Assembly: GCF_030143245.1 (NCBI RefSeq)
Contig: NZ_JARJNS010000005.1
Span: forward strand, 372,001-436,000
Length of the DNA stretch: 64,000 bases
Source: Rhabdaerophilum sp. SD176
GTDB taxonomy: Bacteria > Pseudomonadota > Alphaproteobacteria > Rhizobiales > Beijerinckiaceae
Direction of reading: 5' to 3'
The position numbers and the translations under genes are program-made. The first letter of the stretch is position 1. Each line of letters starts with the position of its first letter. Positions 1 to 9,618 of this stretch are shown one piece after another. The notes beneath the pieces are model-generated. The model searched no databases, was not told the DNA's origin, and saw nothing but the letters and a program-made list of their open reading frames with translations.

Positions 1-102
1 CATGGCCAGCGTCCGCGCCACGATCGCGGCCACCGCCGGGCCCGGTGATGCCACGGCAAGGGCATAGACGGGGACAAAGAGCAGGAAGGCGGACAAGGTC
101 AT
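1..102 (-). CDS. LysE-family exporter, N-terminal fragment
   Basis: Only the first 34 codons are present; the gene runs off the left edge of the window. The fragment begins MTLSAFLLFVPVYALAVASP and continues with a PGPA motif, which is typical of the first membrane helix of LysE/RhtB amino-acid exporters of the inner membrane. The ATG overlaps the TGA of the upstream DUF817 gene as ATGA, so the two are probably translated together. The substrate cannot be told from this fragment. Confidence 0.7.
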   Translation of the reverse strand, partial: MTLSAFLLFVPVYALAVASPGPAVAAIVARTLAM

Positions 103-962
103 GGGGTGGGCTCCGGCATGGGGTCACGCGGGCGCGGTCTGTGGACCAGCGTCACCAGCACGAAGCTGAGATACAGCAAAAGATACCACGAGCCCAGCTT
201 GCCGAGGCTGACGAGCTGGAAGCCTTTCTGGCCGGGATAGAGCCAGGTGCCGGTCAGCGTGCCGACATTCTCCGCGACCCAGAGGAACAGCGAGGTCAGG
301 AAGGCCGCCAGCGGCAACGGCATCCAGAGCACCATATGGCCGGGGCGGTAAAGGATCCGCGTCCGCCAGAACAAGACCAGCGTCGCCGCCATCAGGAGGT
401 AACGCAGATCGGCGACATAGTGATGCGTGAAGAAATTCGCGTAGATCGCGCCAGCCAGCAACGCCGGCATCCAGAAGGGCGGATACGGCTCGAACCGCAT
501 GTCGAACAGGCGGATCGCCCGAACCATGAAGCTGCCGACGCAGGCATACATGAAGCCGGTGAAGAGCGGGACCCCGCCCAGTTTCAGCACGCCCGGCTCC
601 GGGTAGGCCCAGGAGCCCATCTTCAGCTTGAAGATCTCCATGATTGTCCCGACAAGGTGATAGATCAGGATCACCAGCGCCTCGCGCGGCGTTTCCAGCC
701 GGAAGGCGAGAAGCAGCATCTGGGTGGTCACAGCCGCCAGCGTCAGGAAATCGTAGCGGGCGAGGCTCCAGCCGGGCTGCCAGAGGAGCTTCGTCGCGAG
801 GATCAGCACCAGCATGATCGCCGCATAGAGGCTCGCCCAGGCCATTTTCAGCCCGAAAGCCAGGAATTCATAGGCCGGCGCCGGCAAATGCCGGTGCGCC
901 CAGCCGGAAAGGCGCCGTTCGATCCGCGTTCGGGCAGCTTCCCCGCTTTCAGCCAATGTCAA
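99..962 (-). CDS. DUF817 family integral membrane protein
   Basis: A 287-residue protein with about eight hydrophobic segments and the conserved-looking stretches EIFKLKMGSWAYPEPG and YANFFTHHYVADLRYLL, which I associate with DUF817 (function unknown). It overlaps the end of recF by 14 bp and the LysE-type gene by 4 bp, so it lies in the dnaN-recF transcription unit. There is no ATG near the start: the first possible start is TTG at 962, and a second TTG at 956 has an AGG about 6 bases upstream and may be the real one. Confidence 0.75.
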   Translation of the reverse strand: MTLAESGEAARTRIERRLSGWAHRHLPAPAYEFLAFGLKMAWASLYAAIMLVLILATKLLWQPGWSLARYDFLTLAAVTTQMLLLAFRLETPREALVILIYHLVGTIMEIFKLKMGSWAYPEPGVLKLGGVPLFTGFMYACVGSFMVRAIRLFDMRFEPYPPFWMPALLAGAIYANFFTHHYVADLRYLLMAATLVLFWRTRILYRPGHMVLWMPLPLAAFLTSLFLWVAENVGTLTGTWLYPGQKGFQLVSLGKLGSWYLLLYLSFVLVTLVHRPRPRDPMPEPTP

Positions 963-2082
963 CCTGCCCGTCTCCGACCATCATCAGGCTTGCACCTTCG
1001 CCAAGCGCCTCGAACAGCAAAGGGTCTGTCCCGGTCAGGAAAACCTGTCCGCCAAGCATCTGCAGGATCCGGTACAAGGCGGCGCGACGCTCCGCATCGA
1101 GATGGGCGGCAACCTCGTCGACGAGCAGCATCGGCGGGTGCCCGCGCATCTGTCCGATGAGGCGGGCCTGTGCGAGAACCAGCCCCAGCAGCAGCGCCTT
1201 CTGTTCGCCCGTCGAACAGGTTGCTGCCGGCTCGCCCTTGGGCCCGTGCAGGACGCCGAGATCGGAAGCCTGCGGGCCGATCAGCGTTCGCCCGGCCGCA
1301 CGATCCCGGGCGCGCCCGTCCCGGAGCGCCGCGCGATACCAATCCTCGACGGTGCCGGCCGGCATGGTCCCGAGGCGTTGCTCCAGTTCGCCCTCAAGCG
1401 AGAGGCGGGCGAAGGGAAAGGGCGCCATCAGCGCTGCATCGCGCTCGGCCAGCCCACCGAGCCGGGCCACCGTCTCGGCGCGGGCCGCGGCAACGGCGGT
1501 ACCGAGTTCGACGATCTCCTGTTCGATCGCGTCCAGCCATCGCGGCCCGCCGCTCTCCTCGAGCAGCCGGTTGCGGTGGCGCAGGGCATTCTCGAAGGCG
1601 GAAACGCGGCTGCCATGAGCAGAATCGACCGCAAGGACCAGCCTGTCGAGAAAGCGACGGCGATCCCCCGCCGGGCCGCGGAACAACCCGTCCTGATCCG
1701 GGGTGAGCCAGAGCAGGCTGAGATGGTCGAGAAAGCGCATGGCTGAGCTGACCGGCTCGCGGTCGATCCGGCATTCGCGTCCGGCCTCGCCGGGCAGGAG
1801 CCCGGTCGCCAGCGTGAGAGGACCGGTCCCGGTTTCAAGATCGGCGAGAATGGAAAAGGTGCCCGGACCGTTCCGCCGGGCGAGGGCGGTCAGCGTGGCG
1901 CGACGAAGGCCGCGACCGGGCGAAAGCAGCGAAATGGCCTCGAGCAGGTTGGTCTTGCCAGCCCCGTTCGGTCCGCAGAAAGCCGTCAGGGAGGCGCCGA
2001 GCGGCAGATCGAGACGGGTATAGGACCGGAAATCCTGCAGCCGCAGCCGCTGGATCCGCGGCTCCGGCAGGGACGGCGCCAT
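949..2082 (-). CDS. recF: RecF, DNA replication and repair ATPase
   Basis: RecF is an ABC-type ATPase that works with RecO and RecR to load RecA at single-strand gaps. The 377-residue protein has a Walker A motif (GPNGAGKTN, near residue 40), the RecF-typical LLWLTPDQDGLF and GDRRRFLDRL segments in the middle, a signature region around STGEQKALLL and a Walker B motif (MLLVDEVAAHLD, near residue 320). The ATG lies 2 bp after the dnaN stop, the usual dnaN-recF arrangement. Its 3' end overlaps the DUF817 gene. Confidence 0.97.
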   Translation of the reverse strand: MAPSLPEPRIQRLRLQDFRSYTRLDLPLGASLTAFCGPNGAGKTNLLEAISLLSPGRGLRRATLTALARRNGPGTFSILADLETGTGPLTLATGLLPGEAGRECRIDREPVSSAMRFLDHLSLLWLTPDQDGLFRGPAGDRRRFLDRLVLAVDSAHGSRVSAFENALRHRNRLLEESGGPRWLDAIEQEIVELGTAVAAARAETVARLGGLAERDAALMAPFPFARLSLEGELEQRLGTMPAGTVEDWYRAALRDGRARDRAAGRTLIGPQASDLGVLHGPKGEPAATCSTGEQKALLLGLVLAQARLIGQMRGHPPMLLVDEVAAHLDAERRAALYRILQMLGGQVFLTGTDPLLFEALGEGASLMMVGDGQVDIG

Positions 2083-2084
2083 GG

Positions 2085-3203
2085 TCAGACGCGCATCGGC
2101 ATCAGCACATAGAGGCTGGCCGCGCCTTCACGATCCTGGATCAGCGTCGGCGAGCCTGGATCGGCCAGTTTGAGCAGCGCCGTATCGCCTTCGAGCTGGC
2201 CGACAATATCCAGCAGGTATCGGGCATTGAACCCGATCTCGAGCGGCGAGGCCTCGTAGTCGACGGAAAGTTCCTCGATCGCCTGCCCGGCATCGGGGTT
2301 GTGTACCGACAGCGTGAGTTTGCTGTCGCCCAGCGAGAACTTCACCGCCCGCCCGCGTTCGGACGAGATGGTCGAGACACGGTCGACCGAACGGGCGAAT
2401 TCATCGCGCTCGACCGTCAGGAACTTATCGTTCCGCTGCGGGATGACGCGGGCATAATCCGGAAAGGTGCCGTCGATCAGCTTCGAGGTCAGCACGATCG
2501 GCCCGACCGTGACGCGCATCTTCACGCTCGACAGCTCGAACCCGATCTGCGCCTCGCCATCGCTGAGCAGCTTCTGCAGCTCGCTAACGGTCTTGCGCGG
2601 AACGATCACGCCCGGCATGCCCTGTGAGCCCGCAGGCGCGGCCGTATCGCAGAGGGCGAGGCGATGCCCATCCGTGGCCACAGCGCGCAGGATCGATTGC
2701 CCGCCCACCTCCGTGGCATGCAGATAGATCCCGTTGAGATAATAGCGGGTTTCCTCGGTCGAGATCGCGAATTGCGTCTTCTCGATCAGCTTGCGCAGCT
2801 CGCCCGCTGCCATGTCGAAGCGGTGGCTCATCTCGCCCGCCGCAAGATCCGGGAAATCGGTTTCCGGCAAGGTCTGCAGCGAGAAGCGCGACCGGCCGGA
2901 GCGCAGCGCGACCTGGCCCGACTGCCCGTCCTGCTCGAGCGAAACCTGCGACCCGTCCGAAAGCTTGCGCACGATATCATAGAGCACATGCGCCGGAACG
3001 CTTGTCGTTCCCGCGCGCTCCACGTCGGCCGGGATGGTCTCGACAATATCGATGTCGAGATCGGTCGCCTTGAGGTGCAGTTCCCGCTGTTCGGCCCGCA
3101 AAAGAACGTTGGCGAGGATCGGAATGGTATTCCGCCGCTCGACAACGCGATGCACATGGCCGAGGGCCTTGAGCAGCGCGGCCTGTTCCACCGTGACCTT
3201 CAT
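2085..3203 (-). CDS. dnaN: DNA polymerase III beta sliding clamp
   Basis: The beta clamp is the ring that tethers DNA polymerase III to DNA. The 372-residue length and the start (MKVTVEQAALLKALGHV) are standard. Recognisable clamp segments include VERRNTIPILANVLL, ATDLDIDI, ATDGHRLALC and the C-terminal LYVLMPMRV, where the hydrophobic cleft that binds partner proteins ends. A GGAAG ribosome-binding site precedes the ATG. It lies between dnaA and recF on the same strand. Confidence 0.98.
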   Translation of the reverse strand: MKVTVEQAALLKALGHVHRVVERRNTIPILANVLLRAEQRELHLKATDLDIDIVETIPADVERAGTTSVPAHVLYDIVRKLSDGSQVSLEQDGQSGQVALRSGRSRFSLQTLPETDFPDLAAGEMSHRFDMAAGELRKLIEKTQFAISTEETRYYLNGIYLHATEVGGQSILRAVATDGHRLALCDTAAPAGSQGMPGVIVPRKTVSELQKLLSDGEAQIGFELSSVKMRVTVGPIVLTSKLIDGTFPDYARVIPQRNDKFLTVERDEFARSVDRVSTISSERGRAVKFSLGDSKLTLSVHNPDAGQAIEELSVDYEASPLEIGFNARYLLDIVGQLEGDTALLKLADPGSPTLIQDREGAASLYVLMPMRV

Positions 3204-3389
3204 CGTATCGCTTCCGTCCCGTTACCGACTAAAAACCGCCTCGGAACGAGACGGTTGACGCGCATCCTTCCAAGACAGGTTCCGGAAACGATGGCGCGTC
3301 ACCCGCCAAAGCGCAAGGGTGCCCGCGTGATTTTGCGCAATGGCCGCGGGATGATCGACAGGATTTTCAGCGCCGTGGAGGGCCGAGCG

Positions 3390-4913
3390 TCATTCCTGCA
3401 GCATGCGCTTGAGATGATCGATCTCGCCGGCCAGTTCCTGGTCGGTCGTCACCATACCCTCGATCTTGCGGACAGCATGGAGCACGGTGGTGTGATCCCG
3501 GCCGCCGAAGCGCCGGCCGATTTCCGGCAGCGAACGCAATGTCAGCGACTTGGCGAGATACATTGCGATCTGCCGTGGCCGGACCACCGTGGCTGTGCGG
3601 CGCGACGAGAGAATGTCGGCCCGGCTGACATTGTAATGGTTCGCCACCAGCCGCTGGATGTCTTCGATCTTGACGCGCCGCGGCTCCCGGTGCCGCACGA
3701 GATCCCGGATCGCCTCGTCGGCGGCGGCGATGTCGAGGGAACCCCCGGTGAGTGTCGAATGGGCGAGCAGGCGGTTCACGGCTCCTTCAAGGTCACGGCC
3801 ATTGGTCGTGATCGCCCGCGCCACATGCTGGATGACATCCGGCGGCACGTCGAAGCCTGGCAGATGCGCCTTGGCGATCTGGATCCGGCTTTCGAGGATT
3901 TTCACCCGCAAGGCGTCGTCCAGCGCGCCGATCTCGACCACGAGCCCGCCGGCGAGACGCGATTGCACGCGCTCCTCGATACCTTCGAGGTCGGAGGGCG
4001 CCCGGTCTGCCGCCACGACGACCTGCTTCCCGGCATCGATCAGTGCATTGAGCGTGTGGCAGAATTCCTGCTGGCTCTTGGGGCCCTGCAGGAACTGGGC
4101 ATCGTCGATGATAAGCACGTCAATTCCACGCAAGGTGTCCTTGAAGGCAATGGCCGTCTGCGCCTTCAGCGAGGCCACGAAACCGTACATGAAGCGCTCG
4201 GCCGTCAGATACAGCACGCGCCGGCCGGAGCTTTCGATGGCCTGGGCGGCACCCTGGAGCAGGTGCGTCTTGCCGAGGCCCACGCTGGCATGGACGTAGA
4301 GCGGGTTGAAGACCGGCATCTCGCCTGTCTTGGCCTGCACGATCTGCATGGCAGCGGCATGGGCCATCACATTCGAACGCCCGACCTGGAACGCGCCCAG
4401 CACAAGCCGCTTGTCGAGCGGCGATCCGACCTGGAGATCGCCCTCATGGCCTTCCTGAACCCTTGTCTCGATCGGCTTGATCGCACCTTCGCCCATCGGG
4501 CGCAGGGCAGCCGGAGCCTCCTGGGACGAGAACTTGCGGGCCTGCTCCGCCGCCTTGGGCGCTTCCGGCCTCGGCGCGGTGCGCAGGCTGGCCGACCGCA
4601 TCACGATCGAGACCCTGGAAAGCCGCGCATCCTCCTTCTGGAAATGCGCCATGATCTTCTCGATGAAATGCTGCTGGATCCAGTTCCTGAGGAACTTCGT
4701 CGGAACCGACAGGATAACGGTGTCGTTCTGGACCTGGACAAGCTCGAGGCACTTGAACCAGCTCGTATACACATCCTCTCCGAGCTCCGCCCGCAGCCGG
4801 CGCTGTACACGGTCCCAGACAAGGGCGGCTCCGGCCATGTCTGCCGCAGCCAAGCCCGTGATCTCATGATCGAGTCGGTTCTCGGTGGCCTGGGTTTCAG
4901 GTGTCTTCAGCAT
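3390..4913 (-). CDS. dnaA: Chromosomal replication initiator DnaA
   Basis: DnaA binds DnaA boxes at oriC and opens the duplex. Domain I ([20 protein letters not shown]) lies within residues 30-55. Walker A (VGLGKTH) is near residue 210, Walker B (VLIIDDAQF) near 270, and the DNA-binding signature [16 protein letters not shown] near 465. I chose the ATG at 4913 (MLKTPETQ); four codons further upstream is a TTG with no better ribosome site. The 507-residue length is normal for Alphaproteobacteria. The 700-bp region upstream is non-coding and may contain the origin. Confidence 0.97.
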   Translation of the reverse strand: MLKTPETQATENRLDHEITGLAAADMAGAALVWDRVQRRLRAELGEDVYTSWFKCLELVQVQNDTVILSVPTKFLRNWIQQHFIEKIMAHFQKEDARLSRVSIVMRSASLRTAPRPEAPKAAEQARKFSSQEAPAALRPMGEGAIKPIETRVQEGHEGDLQVGSPLDKRLVLGAFQVGRSNVMAHAAAMQIVQAKTGEMPVFNPLYVHASVGLGKTHLLQGAAQAIESSGRRVLYLTAERFMYGFVASLKAQTAIAFKDTLRGIDVLIIDDAQFLQGPKSQQEFCHTLNALIDAGKQVVVAADRAPSDLEGIEERVQSRLAGGLVVEIGALDDALRVKILESRIQIAKAHLPGFDVPPDVIQHVARAITTNGRDLEGAVNRLLAHSTLTGGSLDIAAADEAIRDLVRHREPRRVKIEDIQRLVANHYNVSRADILSSRRTATVVRPRQIAMYLAKSLTLRSLPEIGRRFGGRDHTTVLHAVRKIEGMVTTDQELAGEIDHLKRMLQE

Positions 4914-5570
4914 GATCGCTCTCAAAGTCTGTACTTGGAATACGAAGACGCCCTGCCGAAACGGTATGTTTCAGCAAAGTCATTCGTAGTGTTTGAATGT
5001 CGTATGTCTGACGGATTCAGAACAAATCCGGATGGGTCAGGTGAAACCCATTAAACACGCATGGCGAGTAACGTTTTCGATTACAACATAATTGGAAATC
5101 ACTTTGCCCCCCTTTGCGCCGTGATTGCCCCGAAAAGGCAGCCCCTTTATTGCCCGCCCCGTCAGTCGGTAAACAAAGTCTTAATCTGCCTTCCGGGCGC
5201 CGTGCAATAGCGCATTTCCGGGCGCTGCCGGCAGGGGGGTGGCCGGTCGATTCGCATCGGGGAAGGGCGCTCTCGGGTGGCCAAAAGTAAGTCGTTGATT
5301 CGGGCGTTTGAATCGAGTTGTGGATGATTTCCAGATAAAAACGTTACGCCCGTGGAATGTTTCACAGATGGTGTTTTCACGGGCCCATAGCCAGCGTGAT
5401 AAAAACCACCAAATCGGGGTCTTATGAGTTAAGTTTATGAAAATTATAATGAAATTCTGCGCGCCCCTGAGTGCCCAGATGCGCGCTCCACGCATCCTTG
5501 ATAAATCAGGAGTCAAGCCCCTTTGTGGCATTCCGGGAACATTTATCGGAACGGGACGTCCGTTCGGGGC
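4914..5570. other. Non-coding dnaA-rpsT region, candidate oriC
   Basis: No convincing gene lies here. The stretch is clearly richer in A and T than the surrounding genes, above all around 5076-5100 and 5421-5458. One near-consensus DnaA box (TGTGGATGA, one mismatch to TGTGGATAA) is at 5319-5327. I did not find the cluster of good boxes expected of a complete oriC, so the assignment rests mainly on position between rpsT and dnaA. It must in any case contain the dnaA promoter. Confidence 0.35.
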
Positions 5571-5599
5571 ATAAAAAAACGCGCCGGAATCCGGCGCGT
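5571..5599 (-). terminator. Rho-independent terminator of rpsT
   Basis: Read on the minus strand this is a GC-rich stem ACGCGCCGG-(A/T loop)-CCGGCGCGT followed directly by a run of seven T residues. It starts 27 bp after the rpsT stop codon and closes that single-gene transcript before the dnaA region. Confidence 0.92.
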
Positions 5600-5625
5600 C
5601 CAGAAGCTCTCGAAAGGGGTTGGCG

Positions 5626-5892
5626 TCAGGCCGGCAGCGACCGGATCTGGCGGACCAGGCGCGACACCTTGCGGGCCGCCATGTTCTTGTGAACGATCCC
5701 GTTCTGGGCGGCCTTGGCGAGCTCGGGCTCGGCCTTTTTCATGGCGGCGAGCGCGGCGGTCACGTCGCCCTTCGCAATCGCTTCCTCGACATAGCGGATC
5801 GAGGTCCGCATGCGGCTGCGGCGCGCCTTGTTGACTTCCGTCCGGCGCAGGGTTTGCCGCGCGGCCTTCTTGGCTGATTTGGTATTCGCCAT
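5626..5892 (-). CDS. rpsT: 30S ribosomal protein S20
   Basis: S20 binds 16S rRNA in the body of the small subunit. The 88-residue protein begins [20 protein letters not shown] and is rich in Lys, Arg and Ala throughout, as S20 is. Its position upstream of dnaA is common in Alphaproteobacteria. A strong terminator follows at 5571-5599, so it is probably transcribed alone. Confidence 0.97.
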   Translation of the reverse strand: MANTKSAKKAARQTLRRTEVNKARRSRMRTSIRYVEEAIAKGDVTAALAAMKKAEPELAKAAQNGIVHKNMAARKVSRLVRQIRSLPA

Positions 5893-6020
5893 CGACTTAA
5901 AGGACTCCGACCCGTTGACCCGTTCCAGGCTGGCCTGGACACATCTGTATGTGCCGGACCACCCGATCCTGTTTCATACCGGAAGGATGACGACATTCCG
6001 TCAGCCGGCCGGCATGTTGA

Positions 6021-6048
6021 AATGAAAGCGCGCCGGAAACTCGGCGCG
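6021..6048 (-). terminator. Probable terminator after the TSUP gene
   Basis: On the minus strand a perfect 7-bp stem CGCGCCG/CGGCGCG with a 6-base loop (6029-6048) is followed by CTTTCATTTC, a T-rich but interrupted tail. It lies about 80 bp after the stop of the TSUP gene at 6129. Confidence 0.6.
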
Positions 6049-6128
6049 AGAGCGGCTCCATGCCATCTTCCGCGCGCGGGGTCAACGAAAAAACGATTCC
6101 CTGACGCTCAGGCTGATGAGGACGCGTC

Positions 6129-6947
6129 CTAGCTGCCAAGACCCCGAAGCCACGCGCCGACCGGGTGGCTGGTGTCGAGCATCAGCCGCAGCGCCATGGC
6201 CAAGGCGACAATCACCACCAGCGGGCGGACAAGACGCGGCCCGAAGCGCAGGCTGGCCCGCACGCCAAGCCATGCGCCCGTCGCCGAGGCGGCGCCCATC
6301 ATCAGTCCGACCGCGATCAGGATATGGCCGGCCAGCAGGAAGAAGATAAGCGCGCCGAGATTGGAGGCGAGGTTCATCATCTTGGTATGGGCAACAGCCC
6401 GCATCATGCCGAAGCCACAGAGGAGGATCAGGCCGATCAGGTAGAAAGTCCCCGCACCCGGGCCGAACACCCCGTCATAGATGCCGATCCCCACCCCGAC
6501 CGTGCCGGTGAAGGTGGCGAGGCTCAGCCGGGGCCGCGCCTCGGCATCCCCGAGCTTCGGCGACATCGCCACATAGAGGGCGATTGCGACCAGCAGGAAG
6601 GGGATGACGAGCCGCAGGAAGCCGGTCGGCGCCAGATGGGCGATCAACGCCCCGACAATGCCCCCGCCGAAGGCTGCGCCAAACAGCGGCAGGACAAGCG
6701 CCCGGTCGATCCGCCCGGCCCGGTAGAAGGACAGGGCAGAGGAGGCGACGCCGAATGTGCCCTGGAGCTTGTTCGTGGCAATAGCACCCACCGGTGGCAC
6801 GCCGGCCAGAAGCAGCGCCGGGACCGTAATCAGCCCGCCGCCGCCGGCGATCGCATCGACGAAGCCGGCGACGAAGGCAGCGAGCACAAGGCCAAGTGCC
6901 GCAAGGGCCGAGACGCCGAGATCAAACCCCATGAACGTGCCTGGCAT
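6129..6947 (-). CDS. TSUP (TauE/SafE-type) membrane permease
   Basis: A 272-residue inner-membrane protein with two similar halves of hydrophobic helices. The N-terminal motif GFVDAIAGGGGLITVPALLL (residues 28-47) and the matching second-half segment GIYDGVFGPGAGTF are the hallmarks of the TSUP family, members of which export or import sulfite, sulfonates or other organic acids. The substrate cannot be read from the sequence. It follows the enoyl-CoA hydratase gene by 15 bp and is probably cotranscribed. ATG at 6947 is used; an in-frame ATG at 6932 is possible. Confidence 0.85.
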   Translation of the reverse strand: MPGTFMGFDLGVSALAALGLVLAAFVAGFVDAIAGGGGLITVPALLLAGVPPVGAIATNKLQGTFGVASSALSFYRAGRIDRALVLPLFGAAFGGGIVGALIAHLAPTGFLRLVIPFLLVAIALYVAMSPKLGDAEARPRLSLATFTGTVGVGIGIYDGVFGPGAGTFYLIGLILLCGFGMMRAVAHTKMMNLASNLGALIFFLLAGHILIAVGLMMGAASATGAWLGVRASLRFGPRLVRPLVVIVALAMALRLMLDTSHPVGAWLRGLGS

Positions 6948-6962
6948 CCCGCTGCGCCTGCC

Positions 6963-7745
6963 TCAGCCGTGAAAATTCGGCTTCCGCTTCTCGATGAAGG
7001 CCGCCATGCCTTCCTTCTGGGCCTTGGTGGCAAACAGGGCCTGGAAGGTCCTGCGTTCGAAGCGGACGCCCTCGCTCAGCGTGGTCTCGAAGGCGCGGTT
7101 GATCGATTCCTTGGTGATCATGGTCACCTCGGGGGCAAAATCGGCGATGGTGGTGGCTGCCGCGAGGGCCTCCTCGACAAGTTTGTCGACAGGCACGATC
7201 CGCGCGATCATGCCGGAACGCTCCGCCTCGTGCACGTCCATCATGCGGCCGGTCAGGCACAGGTCCATGGCCTTGGCCTTGCCGACGGCGCGTGTCAGGC
7301 GCTGGCTCCCGCCCCAGCCCGGCATGACGCCGAGCTTGATCTCGGGCTGGCCGAATTTGGCATTCTCGGCCGCGATGATCATGTCACAGAGCATCGCGAT
7401 CTCGCAGCCTCCGCCCAGGGCGAAGCCGGAAACCGCCGCGATGATCGGCTTGCGGATCCGCGTGATCGCATCCCAGCCGCTGCCGAAATCCTGCAGGTAG
7501 CTGTCGGGATAGGTGAGATCCGCCATCTCCTTGATATCGGCGCCGGCGGCGAAGGCCTTTTCCGAGCCGGTCAGTACCATGCAGCCAATTCCGGCATCCG
7601 CATCGAAGCGCGCCAGGATATCGAGCAGGTCCATCATGACCTGCCGGTTCAGGGCGTTCAGCGCCTGCGGACGGTTGAACCGGATGAGGCCCACGCGGCC
7701 ATGGCGTTCGACGAGAAGGGTTTCATAGGTCGGAAGTTCGGTCAT
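6963..7745 (-). CDS. Enoyl-CoA hydratase
   Basis: A crotonase-fold enzyme that hydrates 2-enoyl-CoA thioesters in beta-oxidation. The oxyanion-hole motif AAGADIKEM and both catalytic-glutamate regions, [11 protein letters not shown] and [19 protein letters not shown], are present. I start it at ATG 7745 ([11 protein letters not shown]), which has a GAGGGGA ribosome site; the open frame extends 16 codons further but without family similarity. The resulting 260 residues is the usual size. It stands between rpsT-dnaA and mutM, an arrangement I recall from other Hyphomicrobiales. Confidence 0.93.
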   Translation of the reverse strand: MTELPTYETLLVERHGRVGLIRFNRPQALNALNRQVMMDLLDILARFDADAGIGCMVLTGSEKAFAAGADIKEMADLTYPDSYLQDFGSGWDAITRIRKPIIAAVSGFALGGGCEIAMLCDMIIAAENAKFGQPEIKLGVMPGWGGSQRLTRAVGKAKAMDLCLTGRMMDVHEAERSGMIARIVPVDKLVEEALAAATTIADFAPEVTMITKESINRAFETTLSEGVRFERRTFQALFATKAQKEGMAAFIEKRKPNFHG

Positions 7746-7878
7746 GGGTCTTCCCCTCACATGCGGGAGGTCTGATATCCTGGAGGCCGGCACCGTGACG
7801 GCGCAGCCCAGCCTTGTCTGTCACATGGGCGACGCGAGGGTCCAGCCCCGGCCGCAACTTTCTGCCGCCCTGGTTCCG

Positions 7879-8742
7879 TTATCGTTGGCATTCGAGGCAA
7901 TGGAAAGTGGACCGGCCGGATTGCACCAACCGCCGCACAAGGCCCCGGCAGCCCGGTGTCGGGCAGGGTTCGCCCTCGCGGTCATAGACGCGGAACGCAT
8001 GCTGGAAATAGCCGAGCGAGCCGTCCTCGTGGCGGAAATCCCGCAAGGTGGAGCCGCCGGCTTCGATCGCCTCCGCGAGAACGTCGCGGATCGCGATCAC
8101 AAGCGCATCGACTTCGCGGCCCGCCAGGCTTCCGGCCGGGCGGGTCGGTGCGATCCGTGACCGGTGAAGCGCCTCGCACACATAGATATTGCCCAGCCCT
8201 GCAATCAGCCGCTGGTCGAGCAGGGCGGCCTTCATCGGTGTGCGCCGCCCCGCGAGAAGGCCAGCAAGCGCATCGCGGTTGAGCGCATTGCCGAGCGGCT
8301 CGAGCCCGAGCGCCGCCAGCGAAGGCGTTTCCTCCAACCGGTCGTTGGGCTGGAGATCGAGGCTGCCGAAGCGCCGCGGATCGTTGAAGACAACCTGTGT
8401 CCCGCCTTCCAGCCGGAAGATCACATGGTCATGTTGCTTCAGGCGGGGCACATCATGATGGAATTCTGCCGTCGCATCGGCTTCGCCGCCACGCTCCACG
8501 ATCATCCGCCCGCTCATCCCAAGATGGAGGATCAGAGTCTCGCCGGAATTGAGCGGGATCAGCAGGTATTTGGCGCGCCGCCCCAAGGTCAGCACACGGC
8601 GCCCGCTGACCCGTTGCACGAGATCGGACGGGAAGGGAAAGCGCAGGTCGGCGCGGTTCAGGACCAGGGTTTCGATCAGGGCCCCGTCGAGATGCGGGGC
8701 CAGCCCGCGCCGGACGGTTTCGACCTCGGGAAGCTCGGGCAC
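7879..8742 (-). CDS. mutM: Formamidopyrimidine-DNA glycosylase
   Basis: MutM/Fpg removes 8-oxoguanine and other oxidised purines and cuts the abasic strand. The mature enzyme must begin with proline (PELPEVETV), which fixes the start at the GTG codon at 8742; the longer upstream frame is not coding. The helix-two-turn-helix region [12 protein letters not shown] and the C-terminal zinc finger (two CxnC pairs in CPTPGC...FHCLECQR) are complete. Length is 287 residues. It diverges from ubiE, leaving a 119-bp shared promoter region. Confidence 0.97.
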   Translation of the reverse strand: MPELPEVETVRRGLAPHLDGALIETLVLNRADLRFPFPSDLVQRVSGRRVLTLGRRAKYLLIPLNSGETLILHLGMSGRMIVERGGEADATAEFHHDVPRLKQHDHVIFRLEGGTQVVFNDPRRFGSLDLQPNDRLEETPSLAALGLEPLGNALNRDALAGLLAGRRTPMKAALLDQRLIAGLGNIYVCEALHRSRIAPTRPAGSLAGREVDALVIAIRDVLAEAIEAGGSTLRDFRHEDGSLGYFQHAFRVYDREGEPCPTPGCRGLVRRLVQSGRSTFHCLECQR

Positions 8743-8861
8743 GGCGGACCTCGACGATGGCCAGGACGAATTGCGACGGTCTCGCCATAGCGCGACGCGG
8801 AAAGCTTCGCTATGGAAATGACGCGGGCATCCCGGCCCGCCTTGTTCGGGGCAGGATGGTA

Positions 8862-9611
8862 ATGGCCGAGACAACACATTTCGGGTTCGAGGATGTTCCG
8901 CTCGCGGAAAAGCAGGCCCGGGTGGATGATGTCTTTCACAAGGTCGCCTCGCGCTATGACCTGATGAACGACCTGATGAGCATGGGCCTGCACCGGCTCT
9001 GGAAGGACATTCTCGTCACCATGCTGCGCCCGCCCCGGCAGGGGCCGTTCCGCCATATCGATGTTGCGGGCGGGACCGGTGATGTCGCCTTCCGCATCGT
9101 CGAGGCCGGCAGCCCGCAGACGCGGGTCGATGTGGTCGATATCAATGCGTCCATGCTCGGCGTGGGCGAGGACCGGGCCCGCGCCCGGGGGCTCGACGGG
9201 CAGGTGAGGTTCATCGAGTGCAACGCCGAGGCCCTCGCTTTCGAGGACCGGACCTATGATGGCTACACGATCGCCTTCGGCATCCGGAATGTGCCGCGGA
9301 TTCCGCTGGCCCTGTCCGAAGCCTTCCGCGTGCTCAAGCGCGGCGGCCGCTTCCTCGTGCTGGAATTCGCGCCGGTGGAAACGCCCGTTCTCGATCGCAT
9401 CTATGACGCCTATTCGTTCAACGTCATTCCGCCGCTCGGCAAGATGGTCACCGGCGATGGCGAGCCCTACCGTTACCTTGTGGAATCGATCCGCAAGTTC
9501 CCGCCGCCGGATCTCTTCTCCGAAATGATCCGTGAGGCGGGCTTTTCCCGCGTGACCTGCCGGACGCTGACTGGCGGCATCGCCAATATTCATTCCGGCT
9601 GGAAGATCTGA
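8862..9611 (+). CDS. ubiE: Ubiquinone/menaquinone C-methyltransferase UbiE
   Basis: UbiE is an S-adenosylmethionine-dependent methyltransferase that C-methylates the quinone ring. The SAM-binding motif [12 protein letters not shown] and the family motifs [19 protein letters not shown] and FGIRNVPRI are present; the end NIHSGWKI is typical. ATG at 8862 (MAETTHFGF) is preceded by AGGATGGTA; an ATG two codons upstream (8856) is also possible. The ubiB gene begins 7 bp downstream. Confidence 0.96.
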   Translation: MAETTHFGFEDVPLAEKQARVDDVFHKVASRYDLMNDLMSMGLHRLWKDILVTMLRPPRQGPFRHIDVAGGTGDVAFRIVEAGSPQTRVDVVDINASMLGVGEDRARARGLDGQVRFIECNAEALAFEDRTYDGYTIAFGIRNVPRIPLALSEAFRVLKRGGRFLVLEFAPVETPVLDRIYDAYSFNVIPPLGKMVTGDGEPYRYLVESIRKFPPPDLFSEMIREAGFSRVTCRTLTGGIANIHSGWKI

Positions 9612-9618
9612 GGCGCCC

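Noticed and set aside
45-1160. Long plus-strand open frame opposite the DUF817 gene
   Set aside because: It is a high-GC antisense shadow, with Arg-, Gln- and His-rich composition and no ribosome site; the minus-strand genes explain the region.
2664-5054. 796-codon plus-strand open frame opposite dnaN and dnaA
   Set aside because: It runs antisense across two certain genes and has no protein family features.
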